DNA from: Phascolarctos cinereus
Taxonomy: Eukaryota; Chordata; Mammalia; Diprotodontia; Phascolarctidae
NCBI RefSeq assembly: GCF_002099425.1
Contig: NW_018344214.1
Location: 3,026,001 to 3,090,000, forward strand
Direction of reading: 5' to 3'
DNA length: 64,000 nucleotides
Part shown: one piece after another, positions 32,941 to 43,894 of the stretch
How positions within the stretch are numbered: the first letter of the stretch is position 1
Layout of the letters: every line of letters starts with the position of its first letter
The notes under the pieces: generated by a model
Databases searched by the model: none
The model's input: only the letters and a program-made list of their open reading frames with translations
Told to the model about the DNA's origin: nothing
Made by a program: the position numbers and the translations under genes

Positions 32941-33605
32941 CACCAAATCTGTTTGCTTCTTTGATAAGATGGTCCTCAATGGATTATCCAGAGAATGGCC
33001 TAGGTTACACTGGATGAGCACAGCATGCCAAAGAGAGCAGTTAAGAAACTTGGGATGCATGGGAAGCAGAATATCTGATGGGAGGACAGAAGACAGTAGC
33101 GGGGAGGAGGGGGCATCAAAGGCCTGGTGCCCTTCATGTCACAGTTCTCCATGAGGCCACCTCCTCCATGAAGCCTCCCCTGACACCTTGAGCTATGACC
33201 ACGGAATCAGAGTTTGGGAGCTGGAGGGACCTCAAGGGCGAGCTGGTCCAGGAGAGGAATTTCATTCTCAGTTTCCTCATCTATAAACAATAAGTAATAA
33301 TAATAATGATAACAACAATTTGTAAAGTGCTTTACCTGTGTAAATCATGTACACATTTAATGAGATGTTGTAGTAAATTGTCTTTTCGTTCCTCCCCAAC
33401 CCTGCTTACAACCTGTTTATCCCTGAACAAGTAGCATCACTTTCTTGGGCCTCAGTTTCCCCATATGGAAACAGGAAGGGATTGGTAATCATTACAGTCC
33501 TTTCTAGTTCTAGATATGATCCTATGAGACTTTCCCAATGCTCTTTCCACATTAAATTACATTTAATATAGGAGAAAAAACACTTCAAAGGCAGCCACAA
33601 CTGAC

Positions 33606-33695
33606 CTGATGAAATCCCAGGTAGTCCTGAATGGTAGGTGAGACATAGAAGATGTATCTGTCTGCAGTGACTGCAATGAAAAAACTATGGAGAGC
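33606..33695 (-). pseudogene. AHR: AHR-family exon 4: start of PAS-A
   Basis: This exon is 90 nt, or 30 codons, with no stop. It reads [12 protein letters not shown], then [16 protein letters not shown], which lines up with human AHR residues ALNGFVLVVTTD...[10 protein letters not shown] at about 18 of 30 positions. A pyrimidine tract and CCCAG acceptor end at 33,696, and a CAG|GTCAGT donor starts at 33,605. Both flanking introns are phase 0, as expected for this exon. On its own it looks undamaged. A purine repeat (GGGA)n on the plus strand directly abuts it and supplies the pyrimidine tract of the acceptor when read on the minus strand. Confidence 0.87.
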
Positions 33696-33789
33696 CTGGG
33701 AGAGAGGAGGGAGGGAGGGAGGAGAGGATATGTTATTGCTATAGTATAATTTCATCATTGTTTAATTTTAGTATAATTTTTATTTTTGT

Positions 33790-34190
33790 TGTCACTCCAC
33801 TTTGAAGCAGTTCATATCAATCTTCACAAGGTTTTTTTTTCCCTGAAACCATCTCCATTATTTCTTATAGCACAAGAGTATTCCATTGCATTCACATACC
33901 ATAACTTGTTTAGCCATTCCCTGCTTGATGGGCAAGACCTCAGTTTCCAAATCTTTGACTCTATAAAAAGAGCTGCTATAATTTTTTTTAAACTATGGAT
34001 CCTTTTTTCTTTCTTTCATCTCTTTGGGATACAGACATAGTAGCAGTAGAGCTGGGTCAAGGGATATGCCCAGTTCATCTGTAAAAGATCCGGGGTTTTA
34101 GTAAATTCCAAACTCCATCTGTCCACAGTATTCTGGAGCTACCAAAAGCATTGATGTGCCCTTCAGGAGCATTAAGGAACATTGAATCCT
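33790..34190 (-). repeat. L1-type LINE 3' UTR
   Basis: AGTATTCCATTGCATTCACA TACCATAACTTG, AGCCATTCCCTGCTTGATGG and GAGCTGGGTCAAGGGATATG are the complement of L1 3' UTR sequence common in mammals. Confidence 0.6.
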
Positions 34191-34344
34191 GGAATCTTTT
34201 GGCCATCCTCTTCCCTAATCCAACCACATGTCTGCAACTGTGTTCCATTCTTATTGGTGCTACATTTTAAGAAGGAGAAGGAGAAGTTTGAAGCATCCAA
34301 AGGAGAGTCACCAGAACCCTGTGAATTATGCCCCATGATGATGA

Positions 34345-34735
34345 GCTGAAGAACTAGGGATGGTTAGCCTGGAGAAGAGAAGGCTCAGGGAGACACAGTC
34401 TCATAGACTTGGAGGTGAAAAGGACCTTGAAGGCCAATCTTCACTTGGAAGATGATAGCGGTCTTCAAATACTGGAAGGGCCATCACACGGAAGGGAATG
34501 AAACTTGTTCCATTTGGCCCCAGAGGGCACAAACTGAAGTGATGGGCAGAAGCTGCAAAGAGTCTCATTTGGACTCTGATAAAAGGAGAACCTTCCTCAC
34601 TATGTAAGCTCTCAGAGTGGAAGGGACTGCCATGAGGTCTGGTTAGTGCCCCTCTTTGGATGACTTCCAGGATAAGCAGAAAGCTATGAGAGGGTACTCT
34701 CACTCTGACATGGCTTGAACCAGCTAGCCTTTGAA
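34345..34735 (+). repeat. L3/CR1 LINE 3' UTR
   Basis: TTAGCCTGGAGAAGAGAAGG CTCAGGG is a CR1 landmark. The family order continues to the Cys-free 3' segment near 34,680. Confidence 0.7.
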
Positions 34736-34929
34736 GCTGTCATCATTCCTGAGATCTCCCAACCCTTGGACACTGCAGTAAGTATTGCTTTTGTACCAGT
34801 TCACCAAGGTCACATACGTACCTTGTGAGATGTTAAAGATAAAACATCTTATTGCCCCTTCTTGAGATTGCCCATTAACTTGGTCAGACATTCACACTAC
34901 CTCTGAGGGAGAGTATGTCACAGGTCACA

Positions 34930-35580
34930 TATTTCATTCACTTCCTGATCGTTCTCAAGGGAAAAAGTTGTAGGGAATAAACTAACCCTTGTTTGGCAGA
35001 GACCTGTGCCATGGCTATTTAGGTTCAAGATCTAACAGAGGCAGCCCAGGGTACTTGATCAAACTTCAATGAGCACGGTTTTTACATGGGAGGCAGAGGA
35101 AGGTTAATGGTAGACTTTTACAGGAGAATTGTGAGAGCATTGACACAGGTCTCCACAAGAGCTTCATGTACTTCTGTGGGTTGGGTCCTGGCACCCACCG
35201 CCGATCCTGATGATAACAGGGACAGGGAGAGGCTGAGCCATTGCAGACAGACAGGCAGCTCTTGGCTCATCACTCTTTAGCTGTCCCACTTGCATGTGCT
35301 CTAGGCCACCTTGCACAAGGCACACACAGCACAAAGAAAAAGGGAAAAAGCCCAAGAAAATGGTGCTACTATGGCCACAGCACAGCACCGAGCCTCTGAG
35401 GCACACCTGGCCACTGCCTGCTCCTGCAGCCACCATAGAGAAGAGCACTTTGAAACTTCCCTTTCCCTGTGGCATCTGCAGTACAAGGGAGTCAGGAAGG
35501 CCATGCCCAGTGCTGAGTTCTACCTATGCTCCTCCTGCCCCCGTACCCGTCAGGCCCTGGTATTACTCTATGACTTCAAG
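34930..35580. other. Unassigned stretch with open frames of about 100 codons
   Basis: Plus-strand frames at 35,294-35,617 and 35,311-35,655 and a minus-strand frame at 35,164-35,475 overlap. None has splice context or a recognised domain. They run into an L2 scrap at 35,585. Confidence 0.4.
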
Positions 35581-35584
35581 TTAC

Positions 35585-35720
35585 CGACCAACCAAGCGAT
35601 TGACAAGAATTTGTTAAAGACCTACATGAGCCAAACGCTGGTGATACAAAGGTGAGCAAGGAATAGCCCATAGCCTCAAAGAGCTCATTGGGAGAAGCAA
35701 CATTTACCCAGGTAAATATT
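35585..35720 (-). repeat. L2 LINE 3' end fragment
   Basis: TGGTGATACAAAGG and CTCAAAGAGCTCATTGGGAG match the reverse complement of the L2 terminus. Confidence 0.5.
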
Positions 35721-35739
35721 TGTATAGCACATTTTTATA

Positions 35740-35875
35740 TTAATAAATTGTAATTATATACTATTATATTATTATATATTATATATAAACTACATATTAT
35801 AAAATTATAATATATAATGGTTATATAATTTATACATAACATATATTCATAATAATGTATAGTGTTCTAATAAAT
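35740..35875. repeat. AT-rich tract
   Basis: Nearly pure A/T with TATATTAT units. Confidence 0.85.
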
Positions 35876-36284
35876 ATCGCTGTATTTGTACAGTTTAAAT
35901 ACAAGGTAAACACATAATACATGCCTTTAAAAGGTGAGCATATGCACATTGTACATATTCTCCAGCACTGTCAAGTAAAGAGCAGAACACCTGAAGCTCT
36001 CCAGACACAGAGACAGCATCCTGGCCCTCTGAGAACTTACAAGCTAGCTCCGGAAAAAGGACTAGCAAAGCAAGAACACGCTGAAATTGTGGTGACCAGA
36101 TCCCAGAGCTAGCCCAGACAGCCCAGTGACAGGGCCTCACCCATGGTCTCCTGCTCTTGGGCCCTGATAGATAGACACACCTGCTCTCATCAGAACGGGC
36201 CAACAGAGCACCAAATGCCCTGGAAGGTGCTGAGGCAGGAAGCTGAGCTAGAATCCTCATGGCCCAGCCCCTCACTACTGTGTG

Positions 36285-37130
36285 GAGCCCAGAAGCATCC
36301 AAAACTCACCTCTCCATTTCGCCTCCTATATCCAATCACCTGCTGAGTCCTATCCATTCGAACTTCCCAACATATCCCATCTTTCCCCATGGGTCTTCTT
36401 CCACTGCCCTTATCACCCCGCTGCAGACCCTCATTGCCTCTCAGAGTCTGGAACAATTAGAAAAGCCTCCTACTTGGTCTCTCTGCTTCCTGACGCTCTC
36501 AATCCATCCCCCATCAGCTGCCAACATCACTGTCCTATGGCACAGATGTGACCACCCTCCTGCTCCACAATCACCAGGGACTACCTGTTGCTCCCTGGTA
36601 AAATACAAACTTTGCAGCATGGCATTTAAAGCTCTCACAATTTGGATCCCACCTACTTTTCCCACCTGTCTCACCTTAATTTTCATAATCCCGTGTCACA
36701 AACACATATGTATGTTGGGTATGATCCACGCAAACTAGCCAAAGAGATGGTTCCAGACTCAACATGATGTCTTCCCACCTCCTCACATTTGCATGGGCTG
36801 TGCCCCACAAATAGGAGATGTTTGCTCCTCCTTTCCACCCATCAAAAGTCTTCTCTACTTTCCTGGCTCAGTTCACATGCCACATCTCCATGGAGTCTTC
36901 CCTGCAAACATTCTCTGCCTCTGGACATTTTGCTGGATTCCTTTTCCTGAATCCCTCCCTTTTGACACACCTGACCTTGTGTGACATTGATCTGTGTTCA
37001 GGCTATGCCCTTCCCCCAGAAGGATGGTGGCTCTTCCAGGAAGAGATTGATTTTCCCTGTTGTCTTTGTGCCCCCAGGCTTAGCCCAGAGCCTGACACAA
37101 AGAGGCACTGAATAGGTGCCTGAGGAACTG
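36285..37130 (+). repeat. L2 LINE 3' portion
   Basis: CTGCCAACATCACTGTCCTA, ATGGCATTTAAAGCTCTCAC AATTTGG and CCTGACACAAAGAGGCACTG are in L2 order. Confidence 0.75.
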
Positions 37131-37740
37131 AATGGAATCTCAACAAAACTTTCAGAAAGTATCCTCTTGAGGCTGACTGCTGAATCCAGTGGCTTCTAGA
37201 GTTTCTGAGCCATCTCTGAAAAACAGGGGACCCAGACCAAAGACAAAGACTTCCAGAGAGAGAGAATGGCGGCCTGCTCAGCTTTCCACTTTCAGATGCC
37301 AAGCACAAAGGCACCAAGGGCCAGTCAGGTCATGCAAGGCGCCTTGACCAACAGCGTTCCTCCTCCGGCTCTCCTTTGCTCCTCAGGCTGCCAACTAAAG
37401 GGAGGGGCCCTGGTGCACCACAGGAGTGCCTACATCTGTTGGCTGGGCCAGACCCTGAGCCAGAGTCCTTCCAGCTGGCTCCAGCCCTGGCTGCTTCTTT
37501 TTAACTGGTCCCAGCTTGGACAGAAGGAGGAATAGGGAGAGGGTAGGGGAGCAGGAGGGGAGGCAAAGGGGCAGATTTTGGCTGAATGTGAGGACAAATG
37601 CCTTAATGATCAGAGTTGTCCCAGAAGGGAGCAGGCTGCCTGGGGTAGGGGGTTTCACCCACTTGAAGGAAGAGCTGCATGGCTCCTGTCAGGGATTTTA
37701 CAAAAAGAATCTCCACCCCACCCCATGTACAAGTCAGGCT

Positions 37741-37890
37741 GGATGCTGTGAAGACAGCTGGGCCTAGAGTCAGGAGGACCTGAGCTCAAATCCAGCCTCA
37801 GACACTTACTAGCTGTGTGACCCTGGCCAAGTCACTTCGCCTCGGCCTGCCTCAGTTTCCTCAACTGCAAAATGCAGACAATAGAGTCTA
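37741..37890 (+). mobile_element. tRNA-derived marsupial SINE
   Basis: GAGTCAGGAGGACCTGAGCT CAAATCC, CTGTGTGACCCTGGCCAAGT and CCTCAGTTTCCTCAACTGCA. Confidence 0.8.
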
Positions 37891-38239
37891 CCTTGTAGGG
37901 TTGGGCTATCCCTTCCCCTGCTGGGATATACCACCCACCCCAGCTCCTACAGTCTGGCAGGAACTGCCAATGGCCTTGTGAGAAAATCCACATCTGCCAG
38001 GGCAGGGAAAATGGTATGAGAGGAAGAAGGCATTGATTCAAATGCTGTTCCTGATACTTACCCTTTCTGGTAATATCACTAAAACTCTTAAAGCCTCTAA
38101 AATGGAAATAAAAATAAAATACCTGGATTACTAAGAAGCTGAGAGTCCTACTCAGGGTCACAGAGTGAGTATCTATCAGGGGTGGAACTTGGAGCTAGAA
38201 CTTGTTCTTGAAGTCTCCACTTGCTGAGGCATGTGAGCA

Positions 38240-39010
38240 GCTCCAATGGCCCCTGCACATATTTCATAGAGCTATGGCAATGCAATATGTTTATATACGT
38301 ATATCACATAGAATATATAAAGACATAGATAACAACAGATATAAAAATTGTGTGGGATGCCACTCAAATTAAAAAACACACTTAAAAGTTTTTCAAGGAA
38401 AAACAGAAAATTAATTTTTATTTGCCATTCTTGAGAATAGGGTGTCCCTCCGTCAGGATCCTCTGATGAGGGGAGACAAGGACAGAAACAAAAAGCCAGG
38501 TTAAATAACCTTAATGGGTAAAGCCCCCTTCCACCAACTGGCCAATGTTTGGCTCACAATCTATAGAAACAGAAAACAAAACAAAAGAAACTATACACAT
38601 ATCTGCATTTAGCCCCTTAGTTTACTGAAGTGTCACCAAAGAAACAATAAAAACTGTACAGTCAAGCTAGACACTGTACTGTTGTGGCAAGTTTACCATG
38701 ACCAAAATATAGCAACAGGTATAACAACAAAATACAGGGGGGGCTTCAAGTGTTTCAGGCTTGGCAAACTTGAACTACTGAGATAACAATGGCATAAGAT
38801 GGTGGTACTTGGGGCTAGACTCCCATAACTCAGGTGATTTCTAGCAAACTGAAACTTAGTCCTGTCAGGCTGCTACACCTGCCTTGAGTCATAATACACT
38901 TTCTATTTATTCTTCTGAGAAATCTTCACGGTACCCCTCATCCCACTCAGCCTTATCCCAAACCTTAATTACATTGAGGAGTCTTTACTGGGACATCCCG
39001 TTCAAAAACT
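38240..39010. other. Unassigned stretch
   Basis: A-rich DNA at 38,320-38,420 and a region at 38,440-38,870 that I cannot place in any repeat family. No coding signal. Confidence 0.4.
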
Positions 39011-39019
39011 TGAGGTATA

Positions 39020-39217
39020 TAATTATATGTACGCCTTTGTGTGTATGTGTACGTATATATAAAATATGTGTACATATTTATATTTAGTGCATACATATAC
39101 ATATATAAATATGTGTACATATTTATATTGTACATATGTGCATATATACATGTACATGCATCTGTATATGTGCATATACAAATATAGGCACATATACATC
39201 ATATATATGTGTATGTG

Positions 39218-39283
<66 letters not shown>

Positions 39284-39285
39284 TG
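39020..39285. repeat. Complex TA/TG microsatellite ending in (ATAG)n
   Basis: The pure (ATAG)n block covers about 39,217-39,283 (about 16 units). Confidence 0.95.
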
Positions 39286-39344
39286 TGGAAATTTGCTGCT
39301 TTTCCATGCCTCAGCATCCTCAGAATCAGTTCATAATACTTCAA

Positions 39345-39535
39345 ATTAGAAAAAAAAAAGCCCGGATTTCATTTAATCCACTCCCCTCATTTTACAGAGA
39401 AGGAAACTGAAGCCTGTAGAGGGAAAGGGATGAGGCCTAGCCCAAAGTCCCAAGGGAGTCCATGGCAGAAGTGGGATTCAAACCCACATCTTCTGACTCC
39501 ACAGAGGCCTTCTTTTCCACTGTGCCACATCCTGG
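39345..39535 (-). repeat. MIR copy
   Basis: CCACTCCCCTCATTTTACAG AGAAGG and GTGGGATTCAAACCCACATC. Confidence 0.75.
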
Positions 39536-39929
39536 CTGTGAATGAAGGCCTGGAAAGCCATAGTGTGGATTTTTCAGATTCTCTTTCAAATCTCCTTTGT
39601 GGGTGACATCAATTTGGCTCAATGTTGTCCTGCTTCAGTGACGGGCTGGTAAGAATCCCTTAGAGTCCAAAGACAGAGCTTCTCAAGAGGCTTCAATTCT
39701 TCCTGGCCAAGCAGGAAACATTGGAGGGACATTGAGAAGACCCTGGGTGGGCTTCAGAAAGCCTGGGGGTCAGCCCAAGGTCTGCTCCTGACCATCTCTG
39801 TAGGCGTGGCTAAGGCCTCTTCTTCTCTGGGCCTCAGCTTCTTCCCTACAAAATTAGAAGCTTTGCCTGGACATGCTCTAAGGTCCTTTTCTGCTCTGAG
39901 TGTGTATACAGTGGGCACCGTGGAGAAAG

Positions 39930-40060
39930 TCTACGGCGTTTTCAAACTTCAGCTCAAGCGCCACCCCCCCCAAGAGGTCCTTCCTGATCCCAGCCCCGCC
40001 TACTACTCTCCTAAATGTTTACGAATTTTCTACTGACATATATTTATATGTATATATATA

Positions 40061-40108
<48 letters not shown>

Positions 40109-40200
40109 GTTTCCCATGATAGAATGTAAGCCCCTTGAGGGGAGGAACTAGCTTGTTTTTGGCACACAGTAGGTGTTTAATAAGTGTTTGTTGATTGATT
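39930..40200 (+). repeat. L2 LINE 3' end holding a (TG)n microsatellite
   Basis: L2 flanks (AGGTCCTTCCTGATCCCAGC; AGAATGTAAGCCCCTTGAGG) enclose (TG)n at about 40,064-40,105. Confidence 0.8.
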
Positions 40201-40856
40201 ACTCCAGAGAATAGCAGGAAAAATACTGGGTGTCGCATATATCTGTGCCATGTCCCCAGATCCACAAGGCCAAATGAGAAGTGTTTTGGAGGATTGTGCC
40301 TGGGCCCTGGGTCATCCTTCTCTTTCCAGTCCGGCATTATCTCGTTTGCTCCCAACCCACATGGAAAATGCCAACCCTCCTCATGCCTTAAAGAAAAGTG
40401 ACTCAGCCTCCACGCCTTGGCCACAGCTGAAGTTGGGGGAACGTCTTCAGGATTCAGGCCCTCCCAGGTGGGCAGTGACTGTGGGGGAAAATTTGGTGGG
40501 ATGAAGATGGTCGTGGTGACTTTAGCTGCAAAAGTGAAAACCAAATGGAGATAACCTCTCTTTTCGTTGTGTGGACCAGGTGACCGCTCAGCCTCCTTCC
40601 AGCTCAAATAGTCCGTCATTTCCTACTGCAAATCAAGCCGGCCTCATTTTCAAAGTGACCACAGCTAGAAGACCATTCCAGTTAGGGAAGGGCCATTTGT
40701 ATCTGAATGAAATGTTAAGTTGAAAGTAGTTTTTAAATGAGAAGGCCTGCTCCTCAGAGGCAGCCAGTGACTCAGAAAGACCGGCTCTGAAAACAGAGCC
40801 AATGAGTTCAGAAACCGAAGTCTAGGAGGAGACTCCCAAACGAGGAAGCTCCTCAA

Positions 40857-41240
40857 GGCGGGGCGGGCCTGAGAGAGAAAGCCTGCTCAAGTAGAACAGA
40901 CGGAGGCTGGTTAGCTGGCATCGGGGCGGAGATAACCGGAAGTCCCGAGCCTTAAAGGCAACAAGAAGAGGCCAGATTTATGCAGCAACTTCATCCAAAG
41001 CTTAACGGGATCCAGGCAGCTTCACTAGTGCACCCCGGAATTCGAGGCACAAGAAGTCTGCCACTCATCCCTCGGACAGGCTCTGGCCACGTACCAGCTT
41101 GGAGCCAGAAGGGAAGCCCAGGCTTCTGAGGATGCAGCTACGGTCAAGGAGGGCTGTCCAGTCCTTAGCTGGCCATCACCGGGTACACCATGGCCACAGG
41201 AGGGTGGAGCCAATGGGGTCAAGAGCCCAAAGGAACAGAG
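40857..41240. promoter_or_regulatory. CpG-rich patch with GC box and ETS-type site
   Basis: In a CpG-poor window this stretch holds about 16 CpGs in under 400 bases. It contains a GC box, GGCGGGGCGGGCC, at 40,857-40,869 (Sp/KLF type) and ACCGGAAGT at 40,935-40,943 (ETS type). Such pairs are common in TATA-less mammalian promoters. No first exon or splice donor of a known gene is recognised beside it. It lies about 7 kb upstream of AHR-family exon 4, so it could be a remnant promoter, an enhancer or a non-coding RNA start. The call rests on base composition and two motifs only. Confidence 0.35.
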
Positions 41241-41319
41241 CCGAATCTCAGGGTTTCTCTTTTCAGTCTATATTGTAACTGGCTGGCTTTGAGCTGTTAT
41301 AATGCGAGGGCATCCAGCA

Positions 41320-41465
41320 GCAGAATTTAGACCTAAAAAGGCCTCCTTCATTTTACAGAAGAGGAAACTGAGGCCCACAGGGGGGATGGGATTGGCCAGA
41401 GCTTCACAGTGGTGGGAAGAAGCAGATTTGGGAAACAAGCCAAGTTGTCTGCCTCCAAATCCTAC
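41320..41465 (-). repeat. MIR copy
   Basis: CATTTTACAGAAGAGGAAAC TGAGGCCC and a decayed CAGAGCTTCACAG segment. Confidence 0.7.
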
Positions 41466-42019
41466 AAGCTTTCTTCAGCCCTACATTGTCCAAGGGTCAC
41501 CAATTCATTCTTGTTTGGGTCAAAACCTTCCATAAAGGAATTTCATTAAGGGAATACATAAATCTCCCATTCTTGGAGAGGGCTGAGGAAGTCTCTCTCA
41601 AAGCAGAATCAGCAGCTGGGGTTAGGACATTCAGAGCTCCCAAATGCTCCACACTTCAAGCGTATTCACTGCACTTCAGTCTCACTGATGTTGGAAACAA
41701 CAGGTTCGAGATATTTCCGGGAATCAAGGTCAGGCTCACTACTGTAGAGTCTAGACTCTCTTCTCTGCCCTTTCATGGAAATTGGGCCTTTTGCCTTTCT
41801 TAGGGTCTGCAGGGGCTTTCCCATTCTCCACCTTCTTTCCAAGAAGACTAACCACATTTTCCAGAACACTGAGTCCCAGAAGATCAAGTGAATGACCCAC
41901 CATCACACAGAGGCAGATGGAAAACTCAAAGCCCCATTTTCTGGATCCAAGTCTGGAGCTCCTCCAAGTGCCCTCTTTACCCCTCTTAAGAGGCAGGGGA
42001 GGTGTTTTGTCCAAGGTTG

Positions 42020-42300
42020 CCACATTGGGATGGCAATCACTGTGAGGAAGGCTTTCCTGGCAGCAAGCCTAAATCTGCCTCTATAACTTCCCCACATTTC
42101 TCTGGTTCTGTCCTCTGGAACCAAACAGAACAAGGTGACTCCCCTTCCAACATGGCGGTTCTTCCAATAGCTGAAGCTGCCAAGATGCCTCCCCCAAGTC
42201 TGCTCTTCTCCAGGCTAACCCTCTCTACTTCACTCAAGTGAAGGAAATGATTTGGCATAAACTTGAGGCCTTTCAGAGTTTTGTTGGCTCTCTCCTCCAA
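42020..42300 (-). repeat. L3/CR1 LINE fragment
   Basis: TCTGTCCTCTGGAACCAAAC AGAACAAG and TGCTCTTCTCCAGGCTAACC are CR1 complement landmarks. Confidence 0.65.
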
Positions 42301-42387
42301 AAAAAAAAATAGTCCTTAGACCTGATATGAACTTATTCCCTAAAGGAAATCCAGCCTCTTCTATCTTCTCTCCATCTGTGTCCTCAT

Positions 42388-42544
42388 ACAAACACACATG
42401 CACATATACATGTACACACACACACACACACACACACACCCCTCCACAGCTCACAATGAGAACCAGACCTTGAGATGACAGCTCCTTTTTAACTTGTGGG
42501 TTTTCTTTCAAATCCACAGGAGGTCTTTGGCCTTTGGGCACATA

Positions 42545-42579
<35 letters not shown>

Positions 42580-42622
42580 AGTGTGTGTATGAGTGTATTG
42601 TGTGAGAGTGTGTGTGTGTGTA
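42388..42622. repeat. Opposed (CA)n and (TG)n tracts
   Basis: (CA)n lies at about 42,412-42,440 and (TG)n at 42,546-42,577, with further TG units to 42,622. The tracts are complementary and about 105 bases apart. Confidence 0.95.
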
Positions 42623-42699
42623 TGATTTAACCAAAATCACTTTGACAGACACCAAGGCGAGAACCAGTCAGTCCCACAGAGCAGCCCACAGCAAGTATA

Positions 42700-42910
42700 A
42701 TTTACAAACAATGGCTTAAAGAGCACTTTGAAGCTGGCAAAGCACTTTACAAGCATTATCTCGCTTGAGCTTCATGATATTTCTATAAGGGAGATAGTAT
42801 GGGTATTATTAAACCCATTTTATAGGTGAGTAAACTGAGGCACAGAGATCAAGTGCCTCACTCATAGTTGCACAACTTGGAAATTTCAGAAGCAAGATTG
42901 GAACCTTCAT
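42700..42910 (-). repeat. MIR copy
   Basis: GCAAAGCACTTTACAAGCAT TATCTC, CATTTTATAGGTGAGTAAAC TGAGGC and CATAGTTGCACAACTTGG. Confidence 0.75.
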
Positions 42911-43194
42911 GATTCTGTGTCCAGCATTCGAACCAACCACTCTCACCCTGAGAGGAGCTAAGAAGGAGCAGTTTTCAGAAGGGTAGGAAGTGTCCCAGGG
43001 AAGCCACCACTCCCAGCCCTTGCAAAATAACACTGGTAGGCATTGAAACCAAAGTGTTTGGCTTTTCTTAAAATCTGGTTTGCTCAGTGAAAGAGGTTAA
43101 AAATAAGGCAGAGACCGGTGAGGAAGGCCAATTACAGCTCATCCTGAAGTATTCTGTAATATTAAAGCAGTCCCACCAATAGAGGACTTGTTGA

Positions 43195-43325
43195 TTGATT
43201 GGGATGGGCTGCCACGTATAATGGTGAGCTCTCCATCACTTAGAGTATGCAAGTAGAAGTTGCAAGACTGTGGCCTCTGAAGCCCTTTCCAGCTCCAAAG
43301 GTTTTCACTCTATAAATCAGCTCCA
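43195..43325 (+). repeat. CR1/L3 3' end fragment
   Basis: GGGCTGCCACGTATAATGGT GAGC and CCTCTGAAGCCCTTTCCAGC TCC fit the CR1 3' end. Confidence 0.5.
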
Positions 43326-43429
43326 ATTCCATGGAAGAAGGAACTGGTCACATTTTACGTAAGTAATATGGTCATGAGCACTGGAAGTCTTTCATGAGAC
43401 AAGCGCCAGCTGTCCTGGGCTTGTAGATC

Positions 43430-43890
43430 CAGTCTTACTCTCTCCAGTCCCATCTCCATTGGGACGGATTGCACGCCAAGCTTTGTCCACATCTTGAATA
43501 TCACCTCTCTGCTTATCTCCCCTGCTGCTCAATACTCATGAACTTCACAATCCAGCCAAAGGGTCCCTCTTAATGCTGCCTGCTCTTGGCAGCCCATCTT
43601 CGCCTCAGTGACTTCGCAGAGGCTACCTCCCATGCCCAGCATGCATCCCCTCTTCTGCAAGACTCATCAAAGCTAGTCTTTCTGAGGGAAGTCTTCTCTA
43701 ATCCTCCCAGATGTCTGTGTTCTCTCTCTGATCAAATTATGCAATATTTACTTATCTGCTAGCTAATGTGTTGGGTACCCAGTAAAATGGAATCTCCCTG
43801 ATGTAAGAAGCATTGCATACCAGCCTTCTTATCACTAGCATGCCAAGAATGGTACCCTGTACTTAATAAGCCTTTAATAAATATTCATTG
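43430..43890 (+). repeat. L2 LINE 3' portion
   Basis: GCAAGACTCATCAAAGCTAG, TAATCCTCCCAGATGTCTG and TTAATAAGCCTTTAATAAAT A in order. Confidence 0.65.
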
Positions 43891-43894
43891 GATC

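Larger units (their letters stand above)
4397..33695 (-). pseudogene. AHR: Aryl hydrocarbon receptor (AHR) family pseudogene, exons 4-10 readable
   Basis: AHR proteins are ligand-activated bHLH-PAS transcription factors. They sit in the cytosol with HSP90, bind planar aromatic ligands in PAS-B, move to the nucleus, pair with ARNT and activate xenobiotic-response genes such as CYP1A1. Seven blocks in correct order on the minus strand match AHR PAS-A, PAS-B and the C-terminal activation domain. Intron phases run 0, 1, 0, 2, 1 between exons 4 and 9 and close exactly. AHRR, the repressor, lacks PAS-B, so this is an AHR, not AHRR. Lesions seen: a stop in exon 6, a GC in place of GT at the exon 6 donor, an exon 9/10 junction that does not join in frame, and six in-frame stops in exon 10. 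Introns are kept, so it is not retro-copied. Low PAS identity to human AHR (about 60-73%, recalled sequence) suggests a second AHR paralogue (AHR2 or AHR1-beta type) or an old duplicate. The bHLH exons were not found in the window. Exon numbers follow human AHR as recalled. Confidence 0.88.

Noticed and set aside
4397-33695. AHRR (AHR repressor) as the identity of the pseudogene
   Set aside because: AHRR has no PAS-B domain. Here [12 protein letters not shown] and [11 protein letters not shown] show a PAS-B, so AHR itself or a paralogue fits.
4397-33695. Processed (retro-copied) AHR pseudogene
   Set aside because: Exons are separated by 3-9 kb introns with recognisable acceptors and donors and correct phases; no single cDNA-like block exists.
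34930-35680. Overlapping frames suggesting a processed pseudogene
   Set aside because: No protein family could be recognised, and the end merges with an L2 fragment.
38440-38870. Possible LTR or endogenous retrovirus piece
   Set aside because: No paired ends, primer-binding site or retroviral domain could be seen; left unassigned.
39023-39344. SIYLSIYL-type repeats in frames here and at 48,137-48,658
   Set aside because: They are (ATAG)n microsatellites read on the minus strand.
40044-40619. 191-codon minus-strand frame, the second longest after the exon 10 tail
   Set aside because: Its end is the (TG)n repeat and L2. The rest shows no known domain, no splice context and no relation to neighbours.
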